Assembly: GCA_046331625.1 (NCBI GenBank)
Contig: JAXLQL010000029.1
Location: 1-64,000 of the forward strand
From: JAXLQL01 sp046331625
GTDB taxonomy: Bacteria; Acidobacteriota; Terriglobia; Bryobacterales; Bryobacteraceae
DNA length: 64,000 bases
Direction: 5' to 3'
The stretch's first letter is position 1. Every line of letters begins with the position of its first letter. Under the pieces are notes generated by a model, which had not been told where the DNA came from, did not search any database, and worked only from the letters and a program-made list of their open reading frames with translations. Shown in pieces: positions 25,648 through 34,110 of the stretch. The translations under genes were made by a program, and so were the position numbers.

Positions 25648-25874
25648 GACCGGGATTCCAGGGCGAGATCTTCCCTTTTCCGGCTCATGAACGACTCACT
25701 CGAGGTGGGGACGTCGCGGTACTTGCCCTTGATCGCTTGGACAAGTTCCCGGCGGCTGGCGGAGACCGGCGTTCGGGATGTTTCGACGGTGGCCAATGCC
25801 CCCATCAGTTCCCTGCGCTGCTCGGCAGTCAAGCTGCGTACGGCCTCCACTATAGACTGAACTTGCTCTGACAT
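25644..25874 (-). CDS. VapB-like antitoxin
   Basis: A 76-residue protein, mostly helical (EQVQSIVEAVRSLTAEQRRE), with a charged C-terminus of the kind that wraps around a PIN toxin. It lies directly upstream of the vapC-type gene with a 4-bp overlap. A longer frame to 25985 exists, but MSEQVQ at 25874 is the more likely start. No recognisable DNA-binding motif was assigned, so the antitoxin call rests on position and size. Confidence 0.75.
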   Translation of the reverse strand: MSEQVQSIVEAVRSLTAEQRRELMGALATVETSRTPVSASRRELVQAIKGKYRDVPTSSESFMSRKREDLALESRS

Positions 25875-26191
25875 GCCGACATCCTCGCCACCATCATACC
25901 AGTGTGGGTGAGACTCAAAGACCCAATGCGGACAGCGTCTTCGATGCTTCGGGATCATCTGGCTCCTGAGTAACGCCATGCTCACCCGACGGCTGATACC
26001 CGGTCGCTTCGGGGATCAGGCGAGTCAGCGCCTTCGCCGCGAGCGAATTCCGCGAGGGCCCGGTGCATGTGACTGCGAGTTCTCGAGATCGGGGGCAATG
26101 AGACGTTCACGGCACGCCGTGTCCGAGTCGCCTTGTAGAGATTGGCAAAGATGATTGAAACTTAATCCGGTAGACCTCCGTCCAACTTGGC
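25875..26191. other. intergenic, no recognisable gene
   Basis: This 317-bp gap between the divergent vapBC pair and the BsuPI-domain gene should hold both promoters. ORFs across it lack recognisable motifs, and no strong repeat or hairpin was noted. Confidence 0.4.
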
Positions 26192-27112
26192 GTGCGACTG
26201 ATTCTCGCAAGCTTGCCGCTGGTTGCGGCGGTGACGGCCCAGACACCCGACTACTTCCCGCTCCACACGGGCAACGAATGGATCTATCGCGAGAGTTTCG
26301 CGCGGTCCACCTCGACCGTGGTGATGAGCATCACGGGCACCCAGACCTTCAATGGGCGCGTCTATTCCGTGTTGACCGGGCTTTCGGACGGTCCGGTCTA
26401 CTTGCGAACCTCGGAGACTGGCACGCTCTTCCGCTTCAACACGAACACGCGGCAGGACGAGGTGTGGGCGGAGTTCGCCACGGCGGAAGGCGGAACCTAT
26501 CGGACGGCAGTGGACGCCTGCAATGAGACCGCTCGGGTGGAATCGCGCGATGCGTCGTTGAAGCTACCGGCGGGCGATTTCCAACATTCTTTGAAGATCG
26601 CGTATCCGCCCGGGCGCTGCGCCGACGCGGGGCTGACGCAAGAGACGTTCGCGCCCTACGTTGGTTTGGTGCAGCGAGAGTCGACGACCATCGCGGGGCC
26701 GCGCCGGTTGGACCTGATCTACGCGCGCATCGGAGGCGTGACGGTGCTGTCGGAGCCGGAGTTGACCACCAGCCTGTCCCTTGACCGCGCGGTGTATCGG
26801 CGCGGACAAGCGATCTCGGCTCGCCTCACGCTCCGCAACACGCAACCCGAGCCCGTGGAACTGAATTTCTCGAGCGGTCAGCGCTACGACATGGTGATCC
26901 GCAACGAGAAGGGGGAACAGGTTTTCCAGTGGTCCATCGGGACACTGTTTGTGGCGGTGACGGGCACCGAGAAAGTGGGGCCCGGGCAACGTACGTGGGT
27001 GATTGACGCCGACCGCGAACTGCCGCCGGGCCGTTATGTGGCCGAGGCGTGGATCACGGCCGATGGCGGAAAACGCTTCGGCGCGTACGCTGGATTCAGC
27101 ATTACCGAATAG
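26192..27112 (+). CDS. exported BsuPI-domain protein
   Basis: A 306-residue protein with a short signal peptide (LILASLPLVAAVTAQ, residues 3-17). The C-terminal 105 residues form an Ig-like BsuPI domain: VELNFSSGQRYDMVIRNEKG (about 224-243), VFQWSIGTLF and a closing LPPGRYVAEAWI. This matches the family named after the Bacillus intracellular proteinase inhibitor. The N-terminal 190 residues, including YFPLHTGNEWIY, form a beta-rich region common in secreted acidobacterial proteins. A GTG start at 26192 is used. The gene heads an operon of membrane-lipid and transport genes, 13 bp before the next start. Confidence 0.75.
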   Translation: MRLILASLPLVAAVTAQTPDYFPLHTGNEWIYRESFARSTSTVVMSITGTQTFNGRVYSVLTGLSDGPVYLRTSETGTLFRFNTNTRQDEVWAEFATAEGGTYRTAVDACNETARVESRDASLKLPAGDFQHSLKIAYPPGRCADAGLTQETFAPYVGLVQRESTTIAGPRRLDLIYARIGGVTVLSEPELTTSLSLDRAVYRRGQAISARLTLRNTQPEPVELNFSSGQRYDMVIRNEKGEQVFQWSIGTLFVAVTGTEKVGPGQRTWVIDADRELPPGRYVAEAWITADGGKRFGAYAGFSITE

Positions 27113-27125
27113 GAGGAACCAAATC

Positions 27126-27860
27126 ATGGAGAGCAACACGATCACGATGTCTGCGCCCATCACACCGCCTGCCAAGACCGGATCCGCGAAGATGGGATTC
27201 AAAGAGGCGCAGCGCGCGCAAATGAGCATGTTGGCGCCGCTCGAAAAGAAGACGCTGATCTGGCTGGCCGAGCGGATGCCCGCGCGCGTCAATTCCGACC
27301 ACCTGACGTCGCTCGGGCTGGTGTCGCTGATCGGCGCCGGACTCAGCTACTGGTACGCGAGCGTGAGCCAGGCAGGGTTGCTCATGGTGATCGCCTTCCT
27401 CATCCTGAACTGGTTCGGCGACTCGCTCGACGGCACGCTGGCGCGCGTGCGCAACCGGCAGCGCCCCCGCTACGGCTTCTACGTGGACCACGTGGTGGAT
27501 ATGTTTGGAACATTTTTCCTCATCGGCGGTTTGGGGCTTTCGGGCTACATGTCGGGCTGGGTCGCGGCCGGGCTGATCATCGCCTACTTCATGATCTCGA
27601 TCGAGGTCTACCTCACCACGTACACCATCGGGACCTTCCACCTTTCGTTCTGGAAGTTCAGCCCTACGGAACTGCGGATCCTGTTGTGCATCGGGAATCT
27701 GGTGCTGCTGGCTGGCCAATCGAAGGGGCAGTTGTTCGGGCGCGAGTTCCTGATCTTCGACGTGGGCGGCGTGATCGGGATGATCGGCATGGCCGCTATG
27801 CTATTGGTCGCCGTGATTCGCCACACGACGCATCTCTACGAAGCCGAGCGCCTTCCGTGA
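27126..27860 (+). CDS. CDP-alcohol phosphatidyltransferase family membrane protein
   Basis: These enzymes transfer a phosphatidyl group from CDP-diacylglycerol (or a related donor) to an alcohol. The catalytic signature DSLDGTLAR, then GFYVDHVVD (about residues 100-127), contains all four aspartates of DxxDGxxAR...GxxxDxxxD. Several transmembrane helices follow. It has 244 residues. Start 27126 is chosen for the AGGAGG 9-14 bases upstream; a longer frame begins inside the BsuPI gene. The acceptor alcohol is unknown. It overlaps gtrA by 4 bp. Confidence 0.9.
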   Translation: MESNTITMSAPITPPAKTGSAKMGFKEAQRAQMSMLAPLEKKTLIWLAERMPARVNSDHLTSLGLVSLIGAGLSYWYASVSQAGLLMVIAFLILNWFGDSLDGTLARVRNRQRPRYGFYVDHVVDMFGTFFLIGGLGLSGYMSGWVAAGLIIAYFMISIEVYLTTYTIGTFHLSFWKFSPTELRILLCIGNLVLLAGQSKGQLFGREFLIFDVGGVIGMIGMAAMLLVAVIRHTTHLYEAERLP

Positions 27861-28264
27861 GCGCGCTCACGCATCGCTGGCTGAAGTTCAACGCGGTGGG
27901 CGGCATCGGCATCGCCGTGCAGTTGGGAGCGCTGGCGCTGTTCAAGGGCGCGTTCGGGTGGCATTATCTGGTGGCCACGGCGCTGGCCGTGGAAGCCGCA
28001 GTGCTGCACAATTTCCTGTGGCATGAGCGCTGGACCTGGGCCGACCGCCCGGCCGGTTTTCCCGAGCGAATGGCGCGCCTGGCGCGCTTTCATCTCGGCA
28101 ACGGACTGGTGTCGATCGTCTCGAACGTGCTGCTCATGCGGATCTTCGTGGGCTCGCTCGGAATGCCTTATCTCCCGGCGAACCTGGCCGCCGTCGCCAT
28201 CACGTCGATTGCGAATTTTCTCCTGAGCGAGTATTTTGTATTTCGGGCCCGCGTGGGCCCATGA
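27857..28264 (+). CDS. GtrA-like four-helix membrane protein
   Basis: GtrA proteins are small flippase-like proteins for polyprenyl-linked sugars. The 135-residue protein starts at GTG 27857 (GTGA overlap) with FNAVGGIGIAVQLGALALF, and has NFLWHERWTW and a C-terminal SIANFLLSEYFVFRAR, all typical. Four hydrophobic helices are visible. Neighbours suggest a lipid-linked substrate. Its end overlaps the ABC ATPase start as ATGA. Confidence 0.88.
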   Translation: MSALTHRWLKFNAVGGIGIAVQLGALALFKGAFGWHYLVATALAVEAAVLHNFLWHERWTWADRPAGFPERMARLARFHLGNGLVSIVSNVLLMRIFVGSLGMPYLPANLAAVAITSIANFLLSEYFVFRARVGP

Positions 28265-29037
28265 TGATCTCCTTTCAACGCGTCACCAAATCGTTCGGTT
28301 CGTACACGGCCCTGCAAGACATCTCGCTCGACTTCGCGCGCGGACGCTTCGTGAGCGTGGTGGGTCCGAGCGGATGCGGCAAATCCACGCTACTGAATCT
28401 CGCCGCCGGGCTCGGCGCGCCATCGAGCGGCACCGTGCGCGTAGGCGGTGAGCCGCTCTCCGGAATCAATCGCCGCGCCTCGTACATGTTCCAGCAGGAT
28501 GCGCTGCTACCCTGGAAGACCGTGCTCGACAATGTCCGGCTGGGCCTCACGTTTCGCGATCAGGACGGCGGCGACCGCGCACGCGAATGGCTGCATCGCG
28601 TGGGGCTCGACGGCTTCGGCGATCGCTATCCCGCGCAGTTGAGCGGCGGCATGCGCAAGCGGGCGGCCATGGCGCAGGCGTGGATCGTGGATCCGGAAAT
28701 CGTGCTGATGGACGAGCCGTTCGGCGCGCTCGACGTGCACACGCGCATCAAGATGGAGAGCGAGATCCTCGAGCTGTGGCAGGGATCGGGCAAGACGGTG
28801 GTGTTCGTCACGCACGATCTCGAGGAAGCCATCGGCATGTCGGACGAGGTAGTGGTTCTCTCGGCGGGGCCGGCGAGCCACGTGGTGGGGCGATACGAGA
28901 TCGATCTCCCGCGGCCGCGCGCGCTGCTCGACATCAAGACTGACGATCGCTTCCACGAATATTACCGCCACATTTGGTCCACGCTGCGGCAGGAAGTGGT
29001 CCGCGTCCACACGGGAGACGATCACCCGGCCGGGTGA
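28261..29037 (+). CDS. ABC transporter ATPase, nitrate/sulfonate/taurine (SsuB/TauB) type
   Basis: A 258-residue ATPase with Walker A GPSGCGKST (about residues 37-45), Q-loop FQQDALLPW, signature LSGGMRKR, Walker B VLMDEPFGALD and H-loop VTHDLEEA. Subfamily features (QDALLPWKTVLDNV, EIDLPRPR) match the NitT/TauT importers. With the following permease it forms the membrane module, but no periplasmic binding protein gene is present. Confidence 0.93.
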   Translation: MMISFQRVTKSFGSYTALQDISLDFARGRFVSVVGPSGCGKSTLLNLAAGLGAPSSGTVRVGGEPLSGINRRASYMFQQDALLPWKTVLDNVRLGLTFRDQDGGDRAREWLHRVGLDGFGDRYPAQLSGGMRKRAAMAQAWIVDPEIVLMDEPFGALDVHTRIKMESEILELWQGSGKTVVFVTHDLEEAIGMSDEVVVLSAGPASHVVGRYEIDLPRPRALLDIKTDDRFHEYYRHIWSTLRQEVVRVHTGDDHPAG

Positions 29038-29046
29038 TGAGCCGCG

Positions 29047-29790
29047 ATGCTGCTCTGGCAAATCCTCCTCGCATCGGGGCTGCTGGCGGTATGGGAAGCC
29101 GGCTCGCGCATCGGCTGGCTCGACAAATTCTTCTTCAGCCGCCCGAGCGACGTGATCACGCGCGTGGGCCAGTGGATCGTGGAAGGCGCCATCTGGTCGC
29201 ACCTCGCCACTACGCTCACCGAGGCCGCGCTTTCATTCGCCATCGGATCCGCGCTCGGCGTGGGCCTGGGATTCCTGCTCGCGCGCCGGCCGTTTCTCTC
29301 TGACCTTCTCGATCCGTTCTTGCGAGTCGCCAACGCGCTGCCCCGCGTGGTGCTGGCTCCGATTTTTCTGCTGTGGTTCGGGTTGGGAATCTGGTCGAAG
29401 GTCGCCCTCGGTGTGACCGTGGTGTTCTTCATCGTGTTCTTCAATACGTGGCAGGGCGTGCGCGATGTGGATCGCACACTGCTCGACAACGCGCGCATGC
29501 TCGGCGCGGGAGAGCGGCAACTGGTGCGCCATGTACTGGTGCCGAGCGCGCTGAGCTGGATCTTCTCGAGCCTGCACGTAAGCGTCGGTTTCGCGATGAT
29601 CGCGGTGGTGGTGGGCGAGTACCTCGGAGCTTCGCGCGGGGTCGGCTACATGATCGCGCAGGCTGAGGGGACGTTCGATACCACGGGTGTATTCGCGGGC
29701 ATGACGGTGCTCGCGGCGGTGGTCCTGGCGGTGGGCGCGGTGGTCAACGCGGCGGAGAAGCGATTGCTTCGGTGGAAGCGAGCGCAGTAG
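29047..29790 (+). CDS. ABC transporter permease, SsuC/TauC type
   Basis: A 247-residue permease of the binding-protein-dependent family, with about six helices and the cytoplasmic EAA-type loop LLDNARMLGAGERQLVRHVL (about residues 148-167) that contacts the ATPase. It starts 9 bp after the ATPase gene. It is the last gene of the BsuPI-CDP transferase-GtrA-ABC operon and its end overlaps the convergent T2SSG-like pseudogene by 47 bp. Confidence 0.92.
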   Translation: MLLWQILLASGLLAVWEAGSRIGWLDKFFFSRPSDVITRVGQWIVEGAIWSHLATTLTEAALSFAIGSALGVGLGFLLARRPFLSDLLDPFLRVANALPRVVLAPIFLLWFGLGIWSKVALGVTVVFFIVFFNTWQGVRDVDRTLLDNARMLGAGERQLVRHVLVPSALSWIFSSLHVSVGFAMIAVVVGEYLGASRGVGYMIAQAEGTFDTTGVFAGMTVLAAVVLAVGAVVNAAEKRLLRWKRAQ

Positions 29791-30101
29791 CGATCACGGG
29801 TTCGCCGGCCGCGTCGAGTCCGTATTGATATGGGTGGCCCCATGGGTCGTCTGGGATGTCCTGAGGCAGGTAGGGTCCGTGCCAGCCTTTGGTGCGCGGC
29901 GGAGCTACGCGTAGCGCACGGAGTCCCTCGGTCGCGCTCGGATAGTGTCCGGAGTCCTTGCGGTAGACATCCAAGGCGGCGTGAGGCGCGGATCTGTTCG
30001 CGGGCCACGAGCTCTCTGATCGAGTGATGATCGCTGTGACAACTCCTGGACGTGACACAGAGCCCAAGGAGCAGCGCGAGAACGGCCAGCACGAATCGCA
30101 T
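29744..30101 (-). pseudogene. T2SSG-like lipoprotein gene with a frameshift
   Basis: The first 39 or so codons (MRFVLAVLALLLGLC, signal with Cys) are in one frame. The conserved core AALDVYRKDSGHYPSATEGL through HGPYLPQDIPDDPWGHPYQY is in another, and the switch falls near 29990-30000. Alignment with the intact neighbour at 30124-30483 (EAYREDTGHYPSAAEGLRAL) shows that one extra base or two missing bases explain it. The core resembles the C-terminal domain of type II secretion pseudopilin GspG, but with a lipoprotein-like leader instead of a pilin helix. A sequencing error is possible. Confidence 0.7.
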
Positions 30102-30123
30102 CTGATCGAGAGACGCGTTCGGC

Positions 30124-30483
30124 CTACCGAAAGTCTGCGTTCTGGATTCTGTTGCGGGGCTCGATCGTGATGACTGGCTTTCCTCTGGTATCCAACCGGT
30201 ACTGATAGGGTCGCCCCCACATATCCAGAGGAGCGTCTTGTGGCAAGTAGGGTCCCTGCCAACCTTGGGTGCCCGCAGGCTCTACTTGCAGCGCTCTGAG
30301 TCCCTCGGCCGCGCTCGGGTAGTGGCCGGTGTCTTCCCGGTAGGCTTCGAGGGCGGTGTGGAAGTTGCGAATCTGCCCGGTCACTGCGTCAATTCGAACT
30401 GAACAGGCGAGCCGAATGTCCCATTCGCAAGAGGCCAGGATTAGCGCCAAGGACACCGCATGACAGGTCACGACGAATCGCAT
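30124..30483 (-). CDS. T2SSG-core lipoprotein
   Basis: A 119-residue protein. A lipobox-like LILASC lies near residue 19. Then comes the GspG-type core: LEAYREDTGHYPSAAEGLRA, GWQGPYLPQDAPLDMWGRPY and QYRLDTRGKPV. In pseudopilins this fold binds calcium and caps the fibre; here the N-terminal assembly helix is missing, so a role in a secretion pilus is doubtful. It is a tandem paralogue of the frameshifted gene at 29744. Both start regions share the identical 25 bp covering the ribosome site and first codons (30093-30117 and 30474-30498, approximately). Confidence 0.65.
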   Translation of the reverse strand: MRFVVTCHAVSLALILASCEWDIRLACSVRIDAVTGQIRNFHTALEAYREDTGHYPSAAEGLRALQVEPAGTQGWQGPYLPQDAPLDMWGRPYQYRLDTRGKPVITIEPRNRIQNADFR

Positions 30484-30547
30484 CTGATCGAGAGACGCAA
30501 TCTGCCCGGAAAAGTTGGTCTCGCGCGGACCCGCCTCGCTGCCACGG

Positions 30548-33337
30548 TCAGGGCTTCGCTGCCACCGTGATCGTCACCTTTTCGAGCACCGGCCACGAAG
30601 CCGCATTCGATGACGTAAATCGCGCCCGATACTGCAGCCAGCGGCCCTTCGTTTCGAGCGGCGAGGCCCACGGAGCGCGATCGAGCGCCTCGCGCGTATC
30701 CGCGGATCTTGTTTCAAACATTAGCTTTGACCCGCGTGGCTCCTGCGCTTTCCACGAGAGCCTTGCCGCCCCACCGGCCTCCACCGCCTCCGACACGAAC
30801 TGCTCTTCGAGTCTCCGCGTCATCACGCCGCCCACCGGCGTCATCTGCGAGAAGTGCGGACCGAACGTCGGCAATTCCTCTCTGCGCTTGGCGTCGAAGG
30901 CTCCCTTCTCATTCCAGTAAATGTAGCTGCGGATCGAATGATCGCCGTCTTTGAGATGGTTGTGCACCACCAGATCCGGGTACCCGTCATCGTTGAGGTC
31001 GAGCGGTTGGATCCCGGCGGACGACTCGGCGGGGAGCACCGTCCGGTTGCGATCGCTGAACTTGCCGCCGCCCAAACCCCAGTAGACGAACATCGGCAGA
31101 GACCGCGTCTTGTCCGACATGTAGTTGGTGCAAGCGAGGTCGAGCTTGGAATCGCGATTGAAGTCGGCGATCGCGCATTCGATGGACCCAAACGCCTCCA
31201 CATCGGCGATCGGCGTGGCTGCGGGCGTTCCATCGGCCGTCCCCAAGTAGACGCGCGTGCGGTTGTCGTATGACTTGGTGGCCGCGTTGAACATGCCCGG
31301 AACCACGAAGTCGAGAACCCCGTCGCCGTTCAGGTCCGCTACGCTGAGTCCGCCGCCTTGCATCTGCCGCGTCCACATGCGCTCGCTACTGTAGCCTTTC
31401 TCGCCGCCCCAGTAGATCTCGAGCGAGCCGAAGTAGTGATCGCTGAACGAGAGATCCAGCCATCCGTCGCGATTGAAATCGGCCACCACCTGCGTGAGCG
31501 CGTTGCGCTTCGCCTTCAGCGCCAGTACGGTGGCGCGATCGGTGGAGAAGCCTTTGTCTGATCCCCAAAGGATGGTCCCGCGAGGCTTGCCGTTCACGGT
31601 GCCGGAGATGATCAAGTCGAGGTAGCCGTCGCGATTGAGGTCCGCCGCATTGCTTGCGTGCGCCGCGCCCGCTTCCAGCACTTGTCGCCGGCCGGTCGAG
31701 TATCCGTAGCGGCTTCCGTAGTAGAGAAACGCGGATTGAATATAGGCATTGGTGAACAGGATGTCGGCGTAGCCATCGTCATCGAAGTCGGCCACCGTGG
31801 TGTCGTACGCGCCTTCAGTGGGCAGCCTCGCCATCGACGCCGTGGAGTAGTGATGATGTGGATTGCCCCAGAAGATGAAACTGTTCTGCCGGCCCGCGTA
31901 ACGTCCGCTGTATTGATTGATGAACACCAGCTCGGGGCGGCGGTCACCATCGAGATCGCCCGCGGTCACGCTCGCGGCGCCGAAGCTCTGCAACTCGCTG
32001 CGCAAATAGGGCGCGAAGCCCTGCTTGCTGCCCCAGTAGATGTACGAGGCCACGTCATAAGTTTGGTCGTCGTGCGAGTTGGCGAATGCGATATCGACGT
32101 TGCCATCGCCGTTGAAGTCGCCCGCCGCAACGCCGTTCGCACTCATCGTGGGCAGCGCAGTGCGGCGCTCGGGATCGAATCCACTCTTGGCGCCCCAATA
32201 AACGAACGACTCGGAGCCTTCGGCGTTGGCCACCGCGATGTCAGGCAAGCCGTCAGCGTTCATGTCCACCACCGCGACGTCGCGCGGAGATGCGGCGGGC
32301 AAGCGTTCCGTGCGCTTCGGATCGAGTCCAGTCGCTGAGCCGTGCATCACCAGCACCTGAGGCTCACCGGCGTCTGTCTGGTCGGTGCCCACCGTTTGGC
32401 GGCCGCCCGCGGTGGCGATCACGAGATCGGCTTTTCCATCGCCATCGACGTCCGCGGCGCGGATCGCAGTGGGGTCGGGCACGGGCACAGCCTGCATGCG
32501 CGCTGCCGAGTGGGGAGCGGTTCCGCCCCAGAAGACTTGCACCTCTTTCGCATCGCGCGCGCCGTTGAGAAATGCGACATCGGGAAACTGATCGCCGTTG
32601 ATGTCGGCGATGACCACGTCGCGTGCTCCACGAGTGGGAAGGTGGCCGGGATTCTTCGTGTCGAAACCGCGCGCGCTGCCCCAGTAGATGAACGAGTCGA
32701 GCCCGAGATCGCGCGAGAGATTTTCGAGGCCGGCTTCCGCGCCTTGGTTGGCGAAAACCAGGTCGAGGAATCCGTCGCGATTGAGATCGGCGGCGGCCAC
32801 GCCCGCGGCCCAGTTGGTGGGCAGTTCGATTTTGTTGGCCGCGTTGAAGCCCTTCGCGCTGCCCCAGTAAAGGTACGCGCTGCGGATGCCCGGGTAGTTG
32901 TGGATGTAGTTGCAGAAGACCAGATCGGGAAAGCCGTCGCGATTCAGGTCGGCAATGAGCGAGCGGCCGCCTCCGAAGGAAGGCAGTCTCGTAAGCTGCT
33001 TGTTGCCCGGCGCCAGCCACCCGAAGACGGTTTGGGCGAGTGGACGTTCTTTCCACAGTTCGGGCAGCAGCGAGCGAAAGCCCGTGGGCGAGTTCCAGTA
33101 GACGAAGGCGTCTACGGTTTCCTGGTTGTCGTGATCGTTCGAGATCAGGATGTCGAGGAAGCCGTCATTGTTCAGGTCCCAGCGGTTGACGGTCTGCACG
33201 CGCCCGGCTCGCGAGACGTAAAGGTTCGCCCCTGCATTTCCGAATGTTCCTGTTCGAAACATTTGGAAGCCTTCGTGTTCGATGGTTTGAGCGGCCAGGG
33301 CGGCGCAGAGGATGAGGAGCGGGATCGATTTGGACAT
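30548..33337 (-). CDS. secreted FG-GAP/VCBS-repeat beta-propeller protein
   Basis: A 929-residue exported protein starting at ATG 33337 with signal KSIPLLILCAALAAQ. It contains more than ten repeats with calcium-type loops (DLNRDGFPDLVF, DMNADGLPDIAV, DFNGDGNVDIAF, DLNGDGVLDFVV) separated by YWGS or FWG elements, typical of FG-GAP beta-propellers. The last 100 residues form a beta-sandwich-like end. Such proteins often bind glycans or other extracellular partners; the ligand is unknown. The adjacent upstream gene (beta-barrel) ends 6 bp before it, so the two are likely co-transcribed. Confidence 0.88.
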   Translation of the reverse strand: MSKSIPLLILCAALAAQTIEHEGFQMFRTGTFGNAGANLYVSRAGRVQTVNRWDLNNDGFLDILISNDHDNQETVDAFVYWNSPTGFRSLLPELWKERPLAQTVFGWLAPGNKQLTRLPSFGGGRSLIADLNRDGFPDLVFCNYIHNYPGIRSAYLYWGSAKGFNAANKIELPTNWAAGVAAADLNRDGFLDLVFANQGAEAGLENLSRDLGLDSFIYWGSARGFDTKNPGHLPTRGARDVVIADINGDQFPDVAFLNGARDAKEVQVFWGGTAPHSAARMQAVPVPDPTAIRAADVDGDGKADLVIATAGGRQTVGTDQTDAGEPQVLVMHGSATGLDPKRTERLPAASPRDVAVVDMNADGLPDIAVANAEGSESFVYWGAKSGFDPERRTALPTMSANGVAAGDFNGDGNVDIAFANSHDDQTYDVASYIYWGSKQGFAPYLRSELQSFGAASVTAGDLDGDRRPELVFINQYSGRYAGRQNSFIFWGNPHHHYSTASMARLPTEGAYDTTVADFDDDGYADILFTNAYIQSAFLYYGSRYGYSTGRRQVLEAGAAHASNAADLNRDGYLDLIISGTVNGKPRGTILWGSDKGFSTDRATVLALKAKRNALTQVVADFNRDGWLDLSFSDHYFGSLEIYWGGEKGYSSERMWTRQMQGGGLSVADLNGDGVLDFVVPGMFNAATKSYDNRTRVYLGTADGTPAATPIADVEAFGSIECAIADFNRDSKLDLACTNYMSDKTRSLPMFVYWGLGGGKFSDRNRTVLPAESSAGIQPLDLNDDGYPDLVVHNHLKDGDHSIRSYIYWNEKGAFDAKRREELPTFGPHFSQMTPVGGVMTRRLEEQFVSEAVEAGGAARLSWKAQEPRGSKLMFETRSADTREALDRAPWASPLETKGRWLQYRARFTSSNAASWPVLEKVTITVAAKP

Positions 33338-33342
33338 TTCCG

Positions 33343-34005
33343 TTACCGGAAATATTTCATCACACCGAAGAGGTTCTGGAAATTGGCGAGCCCGCGCGAG
33401 CCCTTCGGCGTCAGCTTCTGGCTGATCGGATTGCCCTGCATGGTTTCGAGAAACGCGTAGCGAATGCCCCATCCGCCGCGGATCATGAGATCGATGCCCG
33501 CGGCCGCGCGCAGGCCGGGCTTGACGGCCGAGAACTCCGATCCAGGCAGCGTGGGGCTCCCCTTGGAAATCCGCAAAACCGGGTTCGTGCTCCGGAACGA
33601 CATCACGCCGAGACCCACGCCAAGGAACGGGCGCACGGAACTCTCGCGCCTCCGAAAATAGATCAGCGCATCGCCGGCTGCGTTGTTCTGCGATGACCGC
33701 CGTGCTTGCTCGTACGCTGTCTCACGGCCGCCTTCCACCACTGAGGAAACCAGCGCGACCGCGTTGCGGTTCCATGACCACGCGCCCTGCACGGAGAGCC
33801 AATCCCGCATATGGCATCCGGCGAACGCATGTACGATTGGGCCGTTCTCTGGCTTGTATTGCGAGATCGCCGTGGATGCCGCGGTGATCTCCGCGCGGGC
33901 GTCTCCGGAAAGCGTGGAGACGCCCGCTCCGCCGCCAACGAACCATGTGCTCTGTGCCGAACTCACGCTCGCACACGTGAGCGCGAGCCACGCGAACCTG
34001 TTCAA
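33343..34005 (-). CDS. outer-membrane beta-barrel-like protein
   Basis: A 220-residue protein with signal peptide FAWLALTCASVSSAQ (residues 4-18). Alternating hydrophobic strands follow, with glycine-rich turns (WFVGGGAGVSTLSGD, RPFLGVGLGVMSF, RAAAGIDLMIRGGWGIRYAF), as in small porin-like barrels. It ends KYFR rather than in a terminal Phe. It lies directly upstream of the FG-GAP gene on the same strand, and the pair could make a surface complex. Confidence 0.65.
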   Translation of the reverse strand: MNRFAWLALTCASVSSAQSTWFVGGGAGVSTLSGDARAEITAASTAISQYKPENGPIVHAFAGCHMRDWLSVQGAWSWNRNAVALVSSVVEGGRETAYEQARRSSQNNAAGDALIYFRRRESSVRPFLGVGLGVMSFRSTNPVLRISKGSPTLPGSEFSAVKPGLRAAAGIDLMIRGGWGIRYAFLETMQGNPISQKLTPKGSRGLANFQNLFGVMKYFR

Positions 34006-34110
34006 GAAGGTTTCATCCTCTTCAAGATTCTAGCGGCAGCAGAGGGGGATCTTTCCAGATCTTTCGACTACACCCGGTGAGCGCAGACCTCTCGAAAGGA
34101 CTCGAAACCA

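Noticed and set aside
30548..33472. Longer FG-GAP protein starting at 33472
   Set aside because: The extra 45 codons overlap the upstream barrel gene; a clean signal peptide begins at ATG 33337.
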